Positions 24,068-33,069 of a stretch of DNA of 64,000 bases are shown piece after piece; positions within the stretch are counted from its first letter, which is position 1, and the number at the start of each line of letters is the position of its first letter. Under the pieces are notes generated by a model. The model was given only the letters and a program-made list of their open reading frames with translations, was not told the DNA's origin and made no database searches. Origin of the DNA: Kitasatospora paranensis (GTDB lineage Bacteria > Actinomycetota > Actinomycetes > Streptomycetales > Streptomycetaceae); assembly GCF_039544005.1 (NCBI RefSeq), contig NZ_BAABKV010000001.1, positions 4,464,001 through 4,528,000 on the forward strand, written 5' to 3'. A program made the translations under genes and the position numbers.

Positions 24068-25364
24068 AGAGCAGCCGCCAGGTGTCGGGGCCCGGGTAGC
24101 CGTCGGCCTCGGCGCCCGTCCACCCCTGGGCCAGCTGGAACGCCTCCACGTTGCGGCGGTCCGCCTCGCCCCACTCCCGGTCCGGGCCGATCGTGTAGAA
24201 CCGGCCGTACCCCTTGCGGACCAGCTGCTCGCCCAGGGCCTTGACCCAGTCGTTGACCTGGCCCGGCGTGAAGAGGGCGGCCCCCGGGAACGCGGGTGCG
24301 GCCGGTGTGCCGGGCACGGGTGCGGGCGGCGGCGGCACCGGCTGCGGCGCGGGCGGCGGGACGCTGCGCCCGCGGCCGTGCACCAGGAGGTCCCAGGTGT
24401 CCTTGCCGGGCAGGCCGTCGGCCTCGGCGCCGGCCCACCCCTGCGCCTGCTGGAAGGCCTCGGTCGCCCGCTGGTCCGCCTCGCCCCAGCTCTGGTCCGG
24501 GCCCTGCGCGTAGTACTGCCCGGCGCCGGCCTTGACCAGCATCTCGCCCAGCCGCTGCACGTAGGCGTTCTGCTTGCCCGGCCCGAACCAGCCGGCGCCG
24601 GGGAAGGCGTTCGGGTCGGTGGTGGCGGTCGTCAGCCCGCGGTACCGGTAGGGCAGGTACGAGCCGGAGTGGCTCCAGTACGCGTACGGGGTGCTCCGCT
24701 TGATCGTGGTGGGGCTGGTCTGCTCGTACGCGGTGTAGCGGGTGTGCGAGGAGTCCGTCCAGCCGCCGAACAGCACGGCGTGGGAGCCGCCCTGCGGGTC
24801 GGCGGAGTTGTTGTAGACGAGCGCGTCGCCGGGCTGGAGGTCGTCCTTGGAGATCCGGTCGGCGTAGTTCGGCAGGGTCCAGGTGGTCTGGCTGCTGCCG
24901 AGGCCCCAGGCCATCGAGATGAAGCCGGAGCAGTCCTGGCGGTACCCGTCCGACCAGAACTTGCCCATGCTGTACGGCACCTTCTGGTCCACCCAGTGCT
25001 GCGCGCGGGCGATGATCTCCTCGCGGGTGGTGGAGGTGGTGGCGGCGAGGGCCCGGGCGGACTCCACGTCCCCGAAGGGGCCGGCGATCTCGCCCTGCGG
25101 GCTGCCGGGAGCGGTGGCGTCGGTGGTGTCGGTGGTGGCGGTGTCGGTGGTGGCGGCCCGGGGAGCGGCGGCTATCGAGCTGGTGGCGCCGCCGAGCACG
25201 GTGCCGACCGCGGCGACCAGGACGGCCGCCCGGCGGGCGCCGCGGGCGGCCGGGTGTCCGCCGTCCGCGGGTCGGGCGGCGTGCAGCCGGGCGAGGCGGC
25301 GGGCGCCGCAGCCGGGGCAGCGGCAGGCGCTGTCCGGTTCGACCTCGGTGAACTCCATCAGCAC
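24060..25364 (-). CDS. Secreted NlpC/P60-like cell-wall hydrolase with two peptidoglycan-binding repeats
   Basis: 434 aa. The start is GTG 25364 (LMEFTEVEPDS), with a GAAGGG site 8 nt upstream. Before the single hydrophobic segment (AAVLVAAVGTVLGG, about residues 52-70) lies a Cys-rich N-terminus CRCPGCGARR, unusual for a signal peptide. The catalytic domain (about 110-265) has a candidate nucleophile Cys in RQDCSGFIS and a His in GGSHAVLFGGW, as in NlpC/P60-type amidases. Two repeats follow (about 275-345 and 370-434), each with FPGA, WGEAD and GAEADGxPG. They resemble the peptidoglycan-binding repeats of streptomycete lytic enzymes. A role in wall remodelling is inferred. Confidence 0.83.
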   Translation of the reverse strand: MLMEFTEVEPDSACRCPGCGARRLARLHAARPADGGHPAARGARRAAVLVAAVGTVLGGATSSIAAAPRAATTDTATTDTTDATAPGSPQGEIAGPFGDVESARALAATTSTTREEIIARAQHWVDQKVPYSMGKFWSDGYRQDCSGFISMAWGLGSSQTTWTLPNYADRISKDDLQPGDALVYNNSADPQGGSHAVLFGGWTDSSHTRYTAYEQTSPTTIKRSTPYAYWSHSGSYLPYRYRGLTTATTDPNAFPGAGWFGPGKQNAYVQRLGEMLVKAGAGQYYAQGPDQSWGEADQRATEAFQQAQGWAGAEADGLPGKDTWDLLVHGRGRSVPPPAPQPVPPPPAPVPGTPAAPAFPGAALFTPGQVNDWVKALGEQLVRKGYGRFYTIGPDREWGEADRRNVEAFQLAQGWTGAEADGYPGPDTWRLLFS

Positions 25365-25500
25365 GGTGGGATCCCTTCCTCGTGGTTCCGGAACGGGATG
25401 TGTTCCACCGTAAGCCGACGGAATATCACCTGATGGGTATAAAAATATGATTAATAGGGACGAAACGTCCCAGTAGGGTCGCCGGCGACACGGCACCGGC
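25365..25500. promoter_or_regulatory. A+T-rich promoter region with inverted repeat
   Basis: This stretch includes TATAAAAATATGATTAATA, markedly A+T-rich for this genome, and the palindrome GGGACG-AAA-CGTCCC at 25457-25471. It lies upstream of the cell-wall hydrolase and after the end of the PPOX gene, so it most likely controls the hydrolase. Confidence 0.5.
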
Positions 25501-26363
25501 TCACCGCCGCACCGCCGGAACCTCCTCGTCCGTCCAGGTGAGCGCGGTGGCGTGGGTGAGCTCGACGACCCGCTCCACCCGGTATTGGACGGACGGCGCG
25601 CCCGGGTCGGACCAGTCCACCCGGGCGCGGCCGGTCAGCAGCAGTCCGCCGCCGGTCTCCCAGTCGGGGAGGAGCAGCCCGGCCCGGTCGTCCAGCTCCA
25701 GGTTGCCCAGGGTCATGAACATCGCGTTCCCGGCGAACTCGGGCCAGCGCAGCTCGTCCGGGCCGGCGGCCTCGACGAAGCCCGGAGCGCCGCCGCGGTG
25801 CGAGGCGTCCACTCCGCCGTCCGGCCCGGCCGTGGCGACGAAGAACGTGTCGGCGGTGGCCACCGCGAGCCGCTGGCGCAGCGTCAGCCGGTCGGCGGCG
25901 GTCGCCGCCGGCGGGCGTGCGGGGAATCCGCGGGCGAGCGCCGCCGGATGTGCTTCGGGCAGTTGGCGTACACCTGGGCGGCGCTGATCAGCAGTCCGCC
26001 CGCGCCGTCCGGGGCCGAGCGCCCGTTGAGCCGCATCCGGCGCCGTCCGGCCGGGTCCAGCGCGATGGTGCCGACCTCGGCGGGCCGGGCGAGGGCGGCG
26101 GCCAGCGGGTCGCCCGGCACCGGGCCGGCGGCCACCGCCAGGGTCCGCTGGTCCGCCGCCCGGAGGAACCCGGCCGGGCCGCTCAGCTGGGTCGCCCAGA
26201 GCCGCCCGTCGCCGTCCGCGGCGCCGACCACCAGGGTTCGGCGCTCGGTGAGGAACCGGGCCGCGACCGGCGGGATGGTGTCGCCGATCGACCGGCCGGT
26301 GTGGCCGGCCCGCTCCCGCAGGCCGGTGCGCTGCTGCACTGCCAGCTCGCCCGGGTGGTACAT
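25501..26363 (-). CDS. Pyridoxamine 5'-phosphate oxidase-family protein, frame broken near 25908-25915
   Basis: About 287 aa of the flavin-binding split-barrel (PPOX) family. The first half (MYHPGELAVQQRTG...) ends with YANCPKHIRRR and the second half begins KRLAVATADTFFVATAGPDGG-like coding in another frame. Adding one base near 25908-25915 joins them as HARPAATAADRLTLRQRL. Two PPOX-like halves are common in FAD/FMN-binding proteins of this size. The start ATG has GGAGAG upstream and lies 9 nt after the VOC gene stop, so both form one operon controlled by the palindrome upstream of the VOC gene. Redox substrate unknown. Confidence 0.78.
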
Positions 26364-26372
26364 GACTCTCTC

Positions 26373-26843
26373 CTAGAAGAAACCGCAGGTCGGAGCGGTG
26401 GCATCGGGTGCGTGGCCGCCCTCGGCGGCGACTCCGGCGGCGGTGAAGACCTCCAGCCGGATGCCGTCCGGGTCGGTGAAGAACACGCCGCCGGAGTCCG
26501 CGCCCTCGCCGTGCGGCACGACGCCCTCGTGGGCGAAGCCGGCGCCCAGGTCCTTCAGTACCTCCTCGACGGCGCGGACCTCCGCCACGCTGTCCACCTG
26601 GAAGGAGAGGTGGTGCAGGCCGGGGGCGCCGGGGCCGAACCGTCCGCTGCTCTGCTGCCAGAGCGTCAGCACCAGCGCGCCGTCCTTGGCCAGCAGGGCG
26701 AACCGCCGGTCGGGTTCGGTGCCCTCGCCGGCCACCTCCAGCCCGAGCAGCCGGCGGTAGAAGGCGACCGAGCGGTCGAGGTCGGTGACGTTGAGGCCGA
26801 CGTGGCCGGTGCGCAGGGACGGGGGCGCGAGGGTGCCGGGCAT
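26373..26843 (-). CDS. VOC-family (glyoxalase/bleomycin-resistance/dioxygenase-like) protein
   Basis: 156 aa with the two-repeat beta-alpha-beta fold of the vicinal oxygen chelate family. HVGLNVTDLDRSVAFYRRLLG forms the first repeat and LHHLSFQVDSVAEV starts the second. Metal ligands expected at His (GHVGLN), His (GLHHLSF) and Glu (GIRLEVF) are present. The substrate is not predictable. It is the first gene of an operon with the PPOX gene. Its ribosome-binding GGAG lies inside the right arm of a 16-bp inverted repeat, so expression is probably regulated tightly. Confidence 0.9.
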   Translation of the reverse strand: MPGTLAPPSLRTGHVGLNVTDLDRSVAFYRRLLGLEVAGEGTEPDRRFALLAKDGALVLTLWQQSSGRFGPGAPGLHHLSFQVDSVAEVRAVEEVLKDLGAGFAHEGVVPHGEGADSGGVFFTDPDGIRLEVFTAAGVAAEGGHAPDATAPTCGFF

Positions 26844-26850
26844 GGGTGCA

Positions 26851-26934
26851 CTCCGATCTTCTAACCGATACAGGTGAGCGTAAAGGTTAGAAGATCGGAG
26901 GTCAACCGGTATGAACGTGTGTACGGGTTAGAAG
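26851..26934 (-). promoter_or_regulatory. Promoter and palindromic operator of the VOC-PPOX operon
   Basis: A perfect 16-bp inverted repeat (CTCCGATCTTCTAACC at 26851-26866, its complement at 26885-26900) with an 18-nt spacer. On the minus strand a good promoter overlaps it: -35 TTGACC (26900-26905), 17-nt spacer, -10 TACGCT (26877-26882). One arm lies between the hexamers, the other covers the start region and supplies the ribosome-binding GGAG. A further half-site GGTTAGAAG occurs at 26926-26934. This is what a repressor operator looks like. The HTH protein encoded next door is a candidate regulator. Confidence 0.75.
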
Positions 26935-26942
26935 GGCTGCCG

Positions 26943-28057
26943 CTACTCCCACTCCCAGCGGATCCCGACCTGCCCCGGGGCCTGGTCCGGCGCGAGCACG
27001 TGCGCACTGGCCGACGCGCCGATCCACAGCTGCTCCCGCTTGCGGTCCACTTCGGCGCCGGGATCCCGGTCGAAGCGTTCGCAGTGCGCCGGGACGGCAA
27101 CCGGGTCGAAGTGCACCTGGAGCACGTACTCGCGGACCGGCACCGCGAAGAACCGGCCGTAGTCGGTGGTCGGCCCGGTGTCGGGCACGGTCACCTCGTA
27201 CTCCAGGACGGTGGAGTCGCCGAGCGCCAGCGGGCGGTCCAGCAGCAGTTCCGCCACCAGCAGCCCGCTCTCCGGGCGGCGGCGGATCCGGCCCAGCCGG
27301 GCGTGCCGGACGGAGGTGATCTCCGGGCAGCCGACGGCTCCGTCGTCCGCCTTGTGCACCACCACGCAGCGGGCCACCCCGCCGACCGTCGCCCGGATCA
27401 CCTGGCGCATCCGCAGCAGGTGGCCGCGCCGCCGGGCGTCGACGAAGTACGAGTCGTGGATGGACAGCCGTTCCAGTTCGCCGGTGGGCGGTGCGTCGAG
27501 CTCGACGAACAGCTCGGCGATCTCGTCCTCGCCGGGCCAGACCTGCTCGACCCGCAGTGCGTCGTGCGTGGTCGGCGTGACCCAGCGGCCGCGCGGGCGG
27601 GGCGGTCCGAGCAGTGCGGTGAGCGCCGTCCGGCGCAGCCCGAGCAGCTCCTCCAGCAGGTGGACGGCGCGCAGCGAGGCGGCCCGCTCCGGCTGGCTGC
27701 GACCACGCCGCCAGTAACTGAGGGTGGTGACGCTCACCCTGACGCCCTGTTGGGCGAGCGAGGCCCGGATCCGGTCCAGGCTGAGGCCGCTGTTCTCGAT
27801 GGCGGCGTTGAGGACGTCGGCGAAGGCCGGTCCGCCGGGCGAGGCGCCGCCGGACGGCGGGGGAGCGGTGCCGGGGGCGAGGGCGGGTCGGGCTGCCGGC
27901 CCGGAACCTGCGGCCGGGGCGCACCCGGCCCGGCGGCGGGCGGGGGCACCGGCGCGGCGGCGGCGCCGGCCGCTCGCGGCCGTCCGTCCCCCGGTCCGGC
28001 GTCACGCTGTCCGACCAACCTGAGCCGACCGGCGTGCTGCGGTTGCTGCGACCCCAT
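26943..28057 (-). CDS. HTH (XRE-like) transcriptional regulator, frame broken near 27859-27877
   Basis: About 372 aa. The start ATG (MGSQQPQHAG) has GGAGG 7 nt upstream. An N-terminal Pro/Ala-rich region of about 70 residues leads to a helix-turn-helix region FADVLNAAIENSGLSLDRIR...SVTTLSYWRRGRSQPER. A long C-terminal domain (about 245 residues) of unknown fold follows, with FVDARRRGHLLRMRQ and ADDGAVGCPEI segments. The two frames meet in G5 runs at 27859-27863 or 27873-27877; one added base joins them. Such proteins occur widely in streptomycetes, but the C-terminal domain's role is unknown. It lies immediately upstream of the VOC operon on the same strand. Confidence 0.7.
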
Positions 28058-28244
28058 CCGGATACCTCCCCCACCAGGTGGCTTCGGCGGCATCGGCCCG
28101 GCTCACCACACGGTCGGGGCTGCCACACCGAGCTGTCGGAACCCTACGCACCGTCGAGAGGCTACGTCATCAACTCGGACATATGACAGTGGTCACGACA
28201 AGAAAATCGCAGATCAGGGGAGATCGAAACACAGTCGAAACAGT

Positions 28245-28279
28245 GAGCCGGTACGGACCGTGAAGGTCCGTACCGGCTC
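28245..28279 (-). terminator. Terminator of the second S53 peptidase gene
   Basis: A perfect 15-bp inverted repeat (GAGCCGGTACGGACC and complement) with a GTGAA loop, 22 nt beyond the peptidase stop. The adjoining 28058-28244 stretch holds no recognisable gene; it is the upstream region of the HTH regulator. Confidence 0.85.
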
Positions 28280-28301
28280 GATGCGGGTCGCGGTCAGGAG
28301 G

Positions 28302-30713
28302 TCAGGAGACGTTGACCGCGGTGTCGTCGACGACGAAGCTCGTCTGGAGCGAGGAGTCCTCGACGCCGTTGAACTTCAGGGTGACCGTCTGCCCGGCGAA
28401 GGCCGACAGGTCGAAGGACTTCTGCACGTAGCCGGTGGCCGCGTTCACGTTGGAGTAGGTCGCCAGCGTGGTGGAGCCGGCCGAGACGGTCAGCTTGTCG
28501 TACGCGGTCGAGCCGGTCTCGGCGGTGTCGATGTGCAGCCAGAAGCTGAAGGTCGCCTTGCAGCCGGCCGGCACGGTGACGGTCTGCGACACGGTGTCGG
28601 TGTGGGTGGAGCCGTAGCCGTTCATCCAGGCCTTCCAGGACCCGGAGTGCGCCGCCTCGGAGCTGCTGTTGTCCACGACACCGGAGGACGCCGTCCACGG
28701 AGAGGCGGTGCCGGTCTCGAAGCCGGCGTTGCCGAGCAGCTGGGCCGGGGTGCAGCCGGAGGTGCCGCTGACCGTCCAGGTGAAGGTGGCGCTGCCGCTG
28801 GCACCGGTGGTGTCGGTGGCGGTGACCGTCACGGTGTAGCTGCCCGCGGCGGTCGGGGTGCCGGTGATCTTGCCGGTCGAGGAGATCGACAGGCCGGTCG
28901 GCAGACCGGACGCGCTGTAGGTCAGGGTCTGGCCCGACGCGCTGTCGGAGGCGCTGACCTGGAGGCTGACCGCGGTGCCGGTGGCGCCGCTCTGGCTGCC
29001 CGGGTTGGTCACGGTGACGGTGTTGCCGGTGCCCGTGCCGGTGCCGAGCAGCGCGTTGGCCAGCGAGTCGCCGACCGGGGTGCCCCAGCCGGTGACCTGG
29101 TCGTAGCCGGCCTTGGTGGAGAAGTCCTGGTTCTTGCCGCTGGTGACGTCGTGGAAGGACGTCGCGTAGCTCGAGCTGTTGGCCACCGCGTACAGCTTCG
29201 GGTTGGCCTCGCCGAGCACGGCCTTGCCGGCCGCCTTGGCCTTCTGGTTGTACAGCGCGGCGTAGCCCGACCACAGCGGCGCGGCCGCCGAGGTGCCGCC
29301 GTAGACCTGCCAGCCGCCCGCCGTGTAGATGGCGAAGCCGCTCGCCGGGTCGGCGTTGGAGGAGACGTCCGGGACGGTGCGCATGGTGCCCGTCACGCCG
29401 GTGCCGGTCTGCCAGGTCGGCTTGGCGAACTGGGTGGAGACGCCGCCCCCTGCGGTGCTCCAGGCGCTCTCGGACGAGTAGGTGGTGCCGCTCACCTTGA
29501 GGTTGGTGCCACCGACGCCGGTGTTGTACGGGCTGGATGCCGGGAAGTCGACCGCCTTGACCGTGGAGCCGCTGGTCGAGCGGGTGCAGTCGCGGGAGCC
29601 GTCGTCACCGGAGGCCGAGAAGATCGAGATGCCCTGCGCGGCAGCCTGCTTGAAGGAGTTGTTCACGGCGGTCATCGAGGAGGCCGTGGTGTCCGGCTCG
29701 CAGGAGCCCCACGAGATCGAGACGACCGAGACCCGGTTGTCCGACACGATCTTGGCGGCCATGTCGATCTCGCCCTGGTCGCTGTTGGGGGCCTCGTAGA
29801 CCAGCTGGGTGGCCTTGGGCGCGACACCGCGGACGATCTCGCTGTCCAGCTCGACCTCGCCCTGGCCGTCGCCGGGCGCCGAGTCGTAGTTGGCGCCGTC
29901 CACCGAGACGGTGGAGACGGTCGGACCGGTCAGCGCGTACTGGCTGTCGTAGGTCTTCAGGTTGGTCGAGGAGTAGCCGTCGAACTCCCAGAGCGCCACC
30001 GTCGTGCCGGTGCCGTCGGTGCCGAGCTTGCCCAGGTTGTAGGCGCCGTCGTACTGGGACGGGCCGAAGCCGCTCGGGGCCGCGTGCGGGGTGGACGCGC
30101 TCGGCTTGGCGAGCCGGGCGGTGCGCACCGTGTGGTTGTCCAGGCCGACCAGGCCGTCCACCACACCGGCCAGCTCGGCGGGGACCGAGGCGGCGGCGTC
30201 GTTGGCGAAGAACGTGCGGTTGCCCTGCTGCGGGTCCGCGTAGGTCGACTCGTGGGTGCCGAAGGCCTTGGCTATCTGCGCGGCGCTGCCGCTGACGTTC
30301 ACCACCTGGCGGTTGGCGCTCACCGAGGTGACCTTGAGGCCCTGGGCGACCACGAACGCGCGGACCTGGTCCACGGCGGCCTGGGTCGGGCCGTACTGCG
30401 CGGTGAACTGGGCCGGCGTCAGGTAGCGGCCGAACTCCGGCGCGCCCGGGGTGCTCAGCGCGGTGAGGAAGCGGTCCAGGTCGGCGGTGTTGCGGAGCTT
30501 CAGGTTGACGGCCACCGAGAGCTGCTGCGCGGCGGGGACGTCGCCCTGCTTGTGCGAGCGGGCCACCGCGGGGGTCACGGTGTTCGGCAGCGCCACTCGG
30601 GAGGCGGCGGCGTTCGGGGTCGATGCGGCCTGGGCGGTGGTGACGCCGAGGGACACCATGGTCAGGGGCAGAACGGCGATGGCCGCGGAAAGGGCGAGCG
30701 AGCGGGGTCGCAC
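28302..30713 (-). CDS. Secreted S53 (sedolisin) peptidase with Ig-like and jelly-roll C-terminal domains
   Basis: 803 aa from GTG (RPRSLALSAAIAVL), chosen because GGAGGA lies a few nt upstream; the open frame begins 61 codons earlier in A+T-rich non-coding sequence. A signal peptide (to about residue 30) and a pro-domain (about 45-200) precede the S53 domain (about 215-560). Its catalytic residues are Glu286 and Asp290 in GEVELDSEI, oxyanion Asp370 in SGDDG, and Ser475 in GGTSAAAP. A putative-Ig (He_PIG-like) domain (about 568-655, SGLPTGLSISSTGKITGTP) and a C-terminal jelly-roll-like domain (about 660-803, GNAGFETG...VVDDTAVNVS) complete it. Unlike the first sedolisin it lacks the repeat modules, so the two are anchored or targeted differently. 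Confidence 0.93.
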   Translation of the reverse strand: MRPRSLALSAAIAVLPLTMVSLGVTTAQAASTPNAAASRVALPNTVTPAVARSHKQGDVPAAQQLSVAVNLKLRNTADLDRFLTALSTPGAPEFGRYLTPAQFTAQYGPTQAAVDQVRAFVVAQGLKVTSVSANRQVVNVSGSAAQIAKAFGTHESTYADPQQGNRTFFANDAAASVPAELAGVVDGLVGLDNHTVRTARLAKPSASTPHAAPSGFGPSQYDGAYNLGKLGTDGTGTTVALWEFDGYSSTNLKTYDSQYALTGPTVSTVSVDGANYDSAPGDGQGEVELDSEIVRGVAPKATQLVYEAPNSDQGEIDMAAKIVSDNRVSVVSISWGSCEPDTTASSMTAVNNSFKQAAAQGISIFSASGDDGSRDCTRSTSGSTVKAVDFPASSPYNTGVGGTNLKVSGTTYSSESAWSTAGGGVSTQFAKPTWQTGTGVTGTMRTVPDVSSNADPASGFAIYTAGGWQVYGGTSAAAPLWSGYAALYNQKAKAAGKAVLGEANPKLYAVANSSSYATSFHDVTSGKNQDFSTKAGYDQVTGWGTPVGDSLANALLGTGTGTGNTVTVTNPGSQSGATGTAVSLQVSASDSASGQTLTYSASGLPTGLSISSTGKITGTPTAAGSYTVTVTATDTTGASGSATFTWTVSGTSGCTPAQLLGNAGFETGTASPWTASSGVVDNSSSEAAHSGSWKAWMNGYGSTHTDTVSQTVTVPAGCKATFSFWLHIDTAETGSTAYDKLTVSAGSTTLATYSNVNAATGYVQKSFDLSAFAGQTVTLKFNGVEDSSLQTSFVVDDTAVNVS

Positions 30714-30922
30714 GGGCTCCTCCGGAAAGTGTGGGGCGCTCCGGGGTTCGAAAACGCTTGCTCGAAGTTCCCAGATAACTCTCAGAATTTGGCCCATGCG
30801 GCAGCAATTGATTGATAAAGAACAGTCAAGTGTGGACGGGGAATTCATGAACAGAATGGACGGTATTTCATACAGTGAATAACACGCCGGAAACATGGAA
30901 GGGCGGCGTTAGACTCGACCGC
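30714..30922. promoter_or_regulatory. A+T-rich divergent promoter region
   Basis: About 209 nt between the divergent S53 peptidase and CGNR regulator genes, notably A+T-rich (TTGATTGATAAAGAACAG, GAATTCATGAACAGAATGG). A TAGACT -10-like hexamer at 30910-30915 lies 7 nt before the CGNR start ATG, which would give a leaderless mRNA. No ribosome-binding site precedes that ATG. Confidence 0.5.
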
Positions 30923-31471
30923 ATGGCTGACCCCCGCGACCCGCGTCCGCTGATCGGCGAGCCGCTCGCCCTCGATCTGCTGAACACCCGCTGGCGCGCC
31001 GCCGCGACCCGGGACCTGCTGGACGACCTCGACGGCTACCGGATCTGGCTCTCCTCGGCCGGCCTCGCCGACCGCTGCCCCGCCGACCAGGCCTCACTCG
31101 ACGCCGTCCGCACCGCCCGCAGCGCCCTCGACGGCCTGCTGCTCGCCGCCGAGGAGCAGCGCACCGCCGACCCCGCGGCCCTGAACGCCGTCCTCGCCCA
31201 CGGCCGGATCGGCCGTATCCTCACCGCGGACGGCCCCGCCGAGCTGCCCGAGACCGACGGCCCGCACTGGCTGGCCGCCTGGCTCGCCGCCGACGACTAC
31301 CTTTCCCTGCTCGCGCAGGGCGCGCACCGCATCAAGCGGTGCGCGCATCCCGATTGCATTCTGCACTTCTTCGACACATCCCAGAACGGCCGGCGCCGCT
31401 GGTGCTCGATGGCCCTCTGCGGAAATCGCTCGAAAGCCGCCCGCCATTACGAGCGGGCGACCCGGGCGTAG
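30923..31471 (+). CDS. ABATE/CGNR zinc-finger transcriptional regulator
   Basis: 182 aa. The N-terminal ABATE-like domain contains GEPLALDLLNTRW; the C-terminal zinc finger has the ligands in RCAHPDCILHF and RWCSMALCGNR, with the name-giving CGNR. Such proteins are stress-related regulators whose N-terminal domain is thought to bind a small molecule. The ATG (MADPRDPRPL) lacks a Shine-Dalgarno sequence and may be leaderless. It is divergent from the S53 peptidase gene and could regulate it, but that is inference. Confidence 0.9.
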   Translation: MADPRDPRPLIGEPLALDLLNTRWRAAATRDLLDDLDGYRIWLSSAGLADRCPADQASLDAVRTARSALDGLLLAAEEQRTADPAALNAVLAHGRIGRILTADGPAELPETDGPHWLAAWLAADDYLSLLAQGAHRIKRCAHPDCILHFFDTSQNGRRRWCSMALCGNRSKAARHYERATRA

Positions 31472-31483
31472 CGAATTCCGGGC

Positions 31484-32965
31484 TCAGTCGGCCGGCCGGC
31501 CCAGGGCGCGGGTCAGCGCGGCCCGGATCTCCGCCCGGCTGGGATCGACCGCCGCCCAGGCCGCGTAGCCGTCCGGCCGGACGAGCAGCACCGTCTCGCG
31601 CAGCTTGCCGTGCGGGTTCTCCGGCGCGGCCGTCACCACCCGGTCCGCCCACGGGTCGGCGACCGACAGCTCGTCCGGGCCGACCAGCACTGCCCGGCCC
31701 GACCGCAGCGCCTCGTACAGCCGGCCCGGCCGGCCCGGCTCGTCCACCGCGAGCCGCAGGTCGGGGATCCGCCGGCCGGTCAGCGGATGCGACTCCGGCG
31801 CCGACGGGTAGGAGAAGCCGATCCCGGACACCGCCTTGGCCCCGAGTCTGGTCAGCGGCCCGAGCCGCTCCGCGGCCGCGGTCAGCCCGGCCCGCAGGGC
31901 CCGGGTCGGCACGGACTGCGCCAGCGCGACCCGGATCAGCGCGCCCGAACTGCGCAGCACCGCCCGGCCCACCGGGTGGCGCTCCGTCTGGTACGTGTCC
32001 AGCAGGGCGTCCGGCGCCCAGCCGCGGACGGCGGCGACCAGCTTCCAGGACAGGTTCGCGGCGTCCTGCAGGCCGGTGTTCATGCCCTGCCCGCCCGCCG
32101 GCGAGTGGCAGTGCGCGGCGTCGCCCGCCAGGAACACCCGCCCCGAGCGGTAGGTCGGCACCTGGCGCTCGTCGCTGTGGAACCGCGAGAGCCACCGGGC
32201 GTCGTGCATCCCGTGGTCGACGCCGAACACCGACCGGGTCAGCGCGGCGACCTCGCCGAGCTCCACCGGGGCGCTGTCGGGCAGCTGCCGCGCGCGGTCC
32301 CAGGCGATCACCCGGTACCAGCCGTCGCCGAACGGCACCATGAAGGCGAAGCCCGCCTCGGTGGCGCCGACCGTCAGCACCTCCTCCGGGGCGTGCGCCA
32401 GCCGGACGTCGGCGAGCACCAGGGACTCCACCACCGACTCACCCGGGAACGGGATGCCCAGCAGGTCGCGGACGGTGCTGTGCACCCCGTCCGCGCCGAC
32501 CGCGTACCGGCCGCGGTACTCCACGACCCGGCCGTCCCGGCGGGCCTGCAGCCGCACACCGGAAGGGTCCTGTCGCAGGTTCAGCACCTCGGCGCCGCGC
32601 ACGATCGTCGCACCGGCCTTCACCGCGCGCTCCTGGAGCAGCCGTTCGGTGTGGGACTGCGGCGTGATCAGCACGAACGGGAACCGCGACGGCAGCGAGC
32701 CCAGCTCCACCCGCAGCCGCCCGAACAGCCGCAGCGAGGACACCGGGGTGCCGGTCGCGATCAGCTCGTCCGCCAGGCCGCGGGCGTCCAGCTGCTCCAG
32801 CGTCCGCGCGTGCACCGCGAACGCCCGGGTCAGGTCGGACTCGGTGCCGCGCTTCTCCAGCACCGTCACCCGCAGGCCGGCGACCGCCAGGTCGCCCGCC
32901 AGCAGCAGTCCGGTCGGCCCCGCGCCGACCACCACGACATCGGACTCCACCCAATCGTCGGCCAT
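31484..32965 (-). CDS. FAD-dependent aromatic monooxygenase
   Basis: 493 aa of the group A flavin hydroxylase family (PheA/TfdB and polyketide hydroxylases). The Rossmann motif VVVVGAGPTGLLLAG is near residue 10, the DG motif YAVGADGVHSTVR is near 150, and the second FAD-binding GD motif VFLAGDAAHCHSPAGGQGMN is near 275. A thioredoxin-like C-terminal domain (about 385-493, LLVRPDGYAAW) is present, as in hydroxylases of aromatic polyketides. The ATG at 32965 is preferred over the GTG at 32980 because GGGGAG lies upstream of it. It stands alone and is convergent with the CGNR gene (12 nt gap). The aromatic substrate is unknown. Confidence 0.9.
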   Translation of the reverse strand: MADDWVESDVVVVGAGPTGLLLAGDLAVAGLRVTVLEKRGTESDLTRAFAVHARTLEQLDARGLADELIATGTPVSSLRLFGRLRVELGSLPSRFPFVLITPQSHTERLLQERAVKAGATIVRGAEVLNLRQDPSGVRLQARRDGRVVEYRGRYAVGADGVHSTVRDLLGIPFPGESVVESLVLADVRLAHAPEEVLTVGATEAGFAFMVPFGDGWYRVIAWDRARQLPDSAPVELGEVAALTRSVFGVDHGMHDARWLSRFHSDERQVPTYRSGRVFLAGDAAHCHSPAGGQGMNTGLQDAANLSWKLVAAVRGWAPDALLDTYQTERHPVGRAVLRSSGALIRVALAQSVPTRALRAGLTAAAERLGPLTRLGAKAVSGIGFSYPSAPESHPLTGRRIPDLRLAVDEPGRPGRLYEALRSGRAVLVGPDELSVADPWADRVVTAAPENPHGKLRETVLLVRPDGYAAWAAVDPSRAEIRAALTRALGRPAD

Positions 32966-33069
32966 CCGCCGTCTCCCCACGTCGATCCGGATCCCGGGCC
33001 GCGCGCTTCTCAGCCCGCTTTCAGGCTCCCATCATCCCGGGCCCATCAGGCACTGTGAATCTCCTTTGC

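Noticed and set aside
26800..26905. 16-bp inverted repeat as ends of a transposable element
   Set aside because: Only 18 nt separate the arms and they overlap a good promoter; an operator is the simpler reading.
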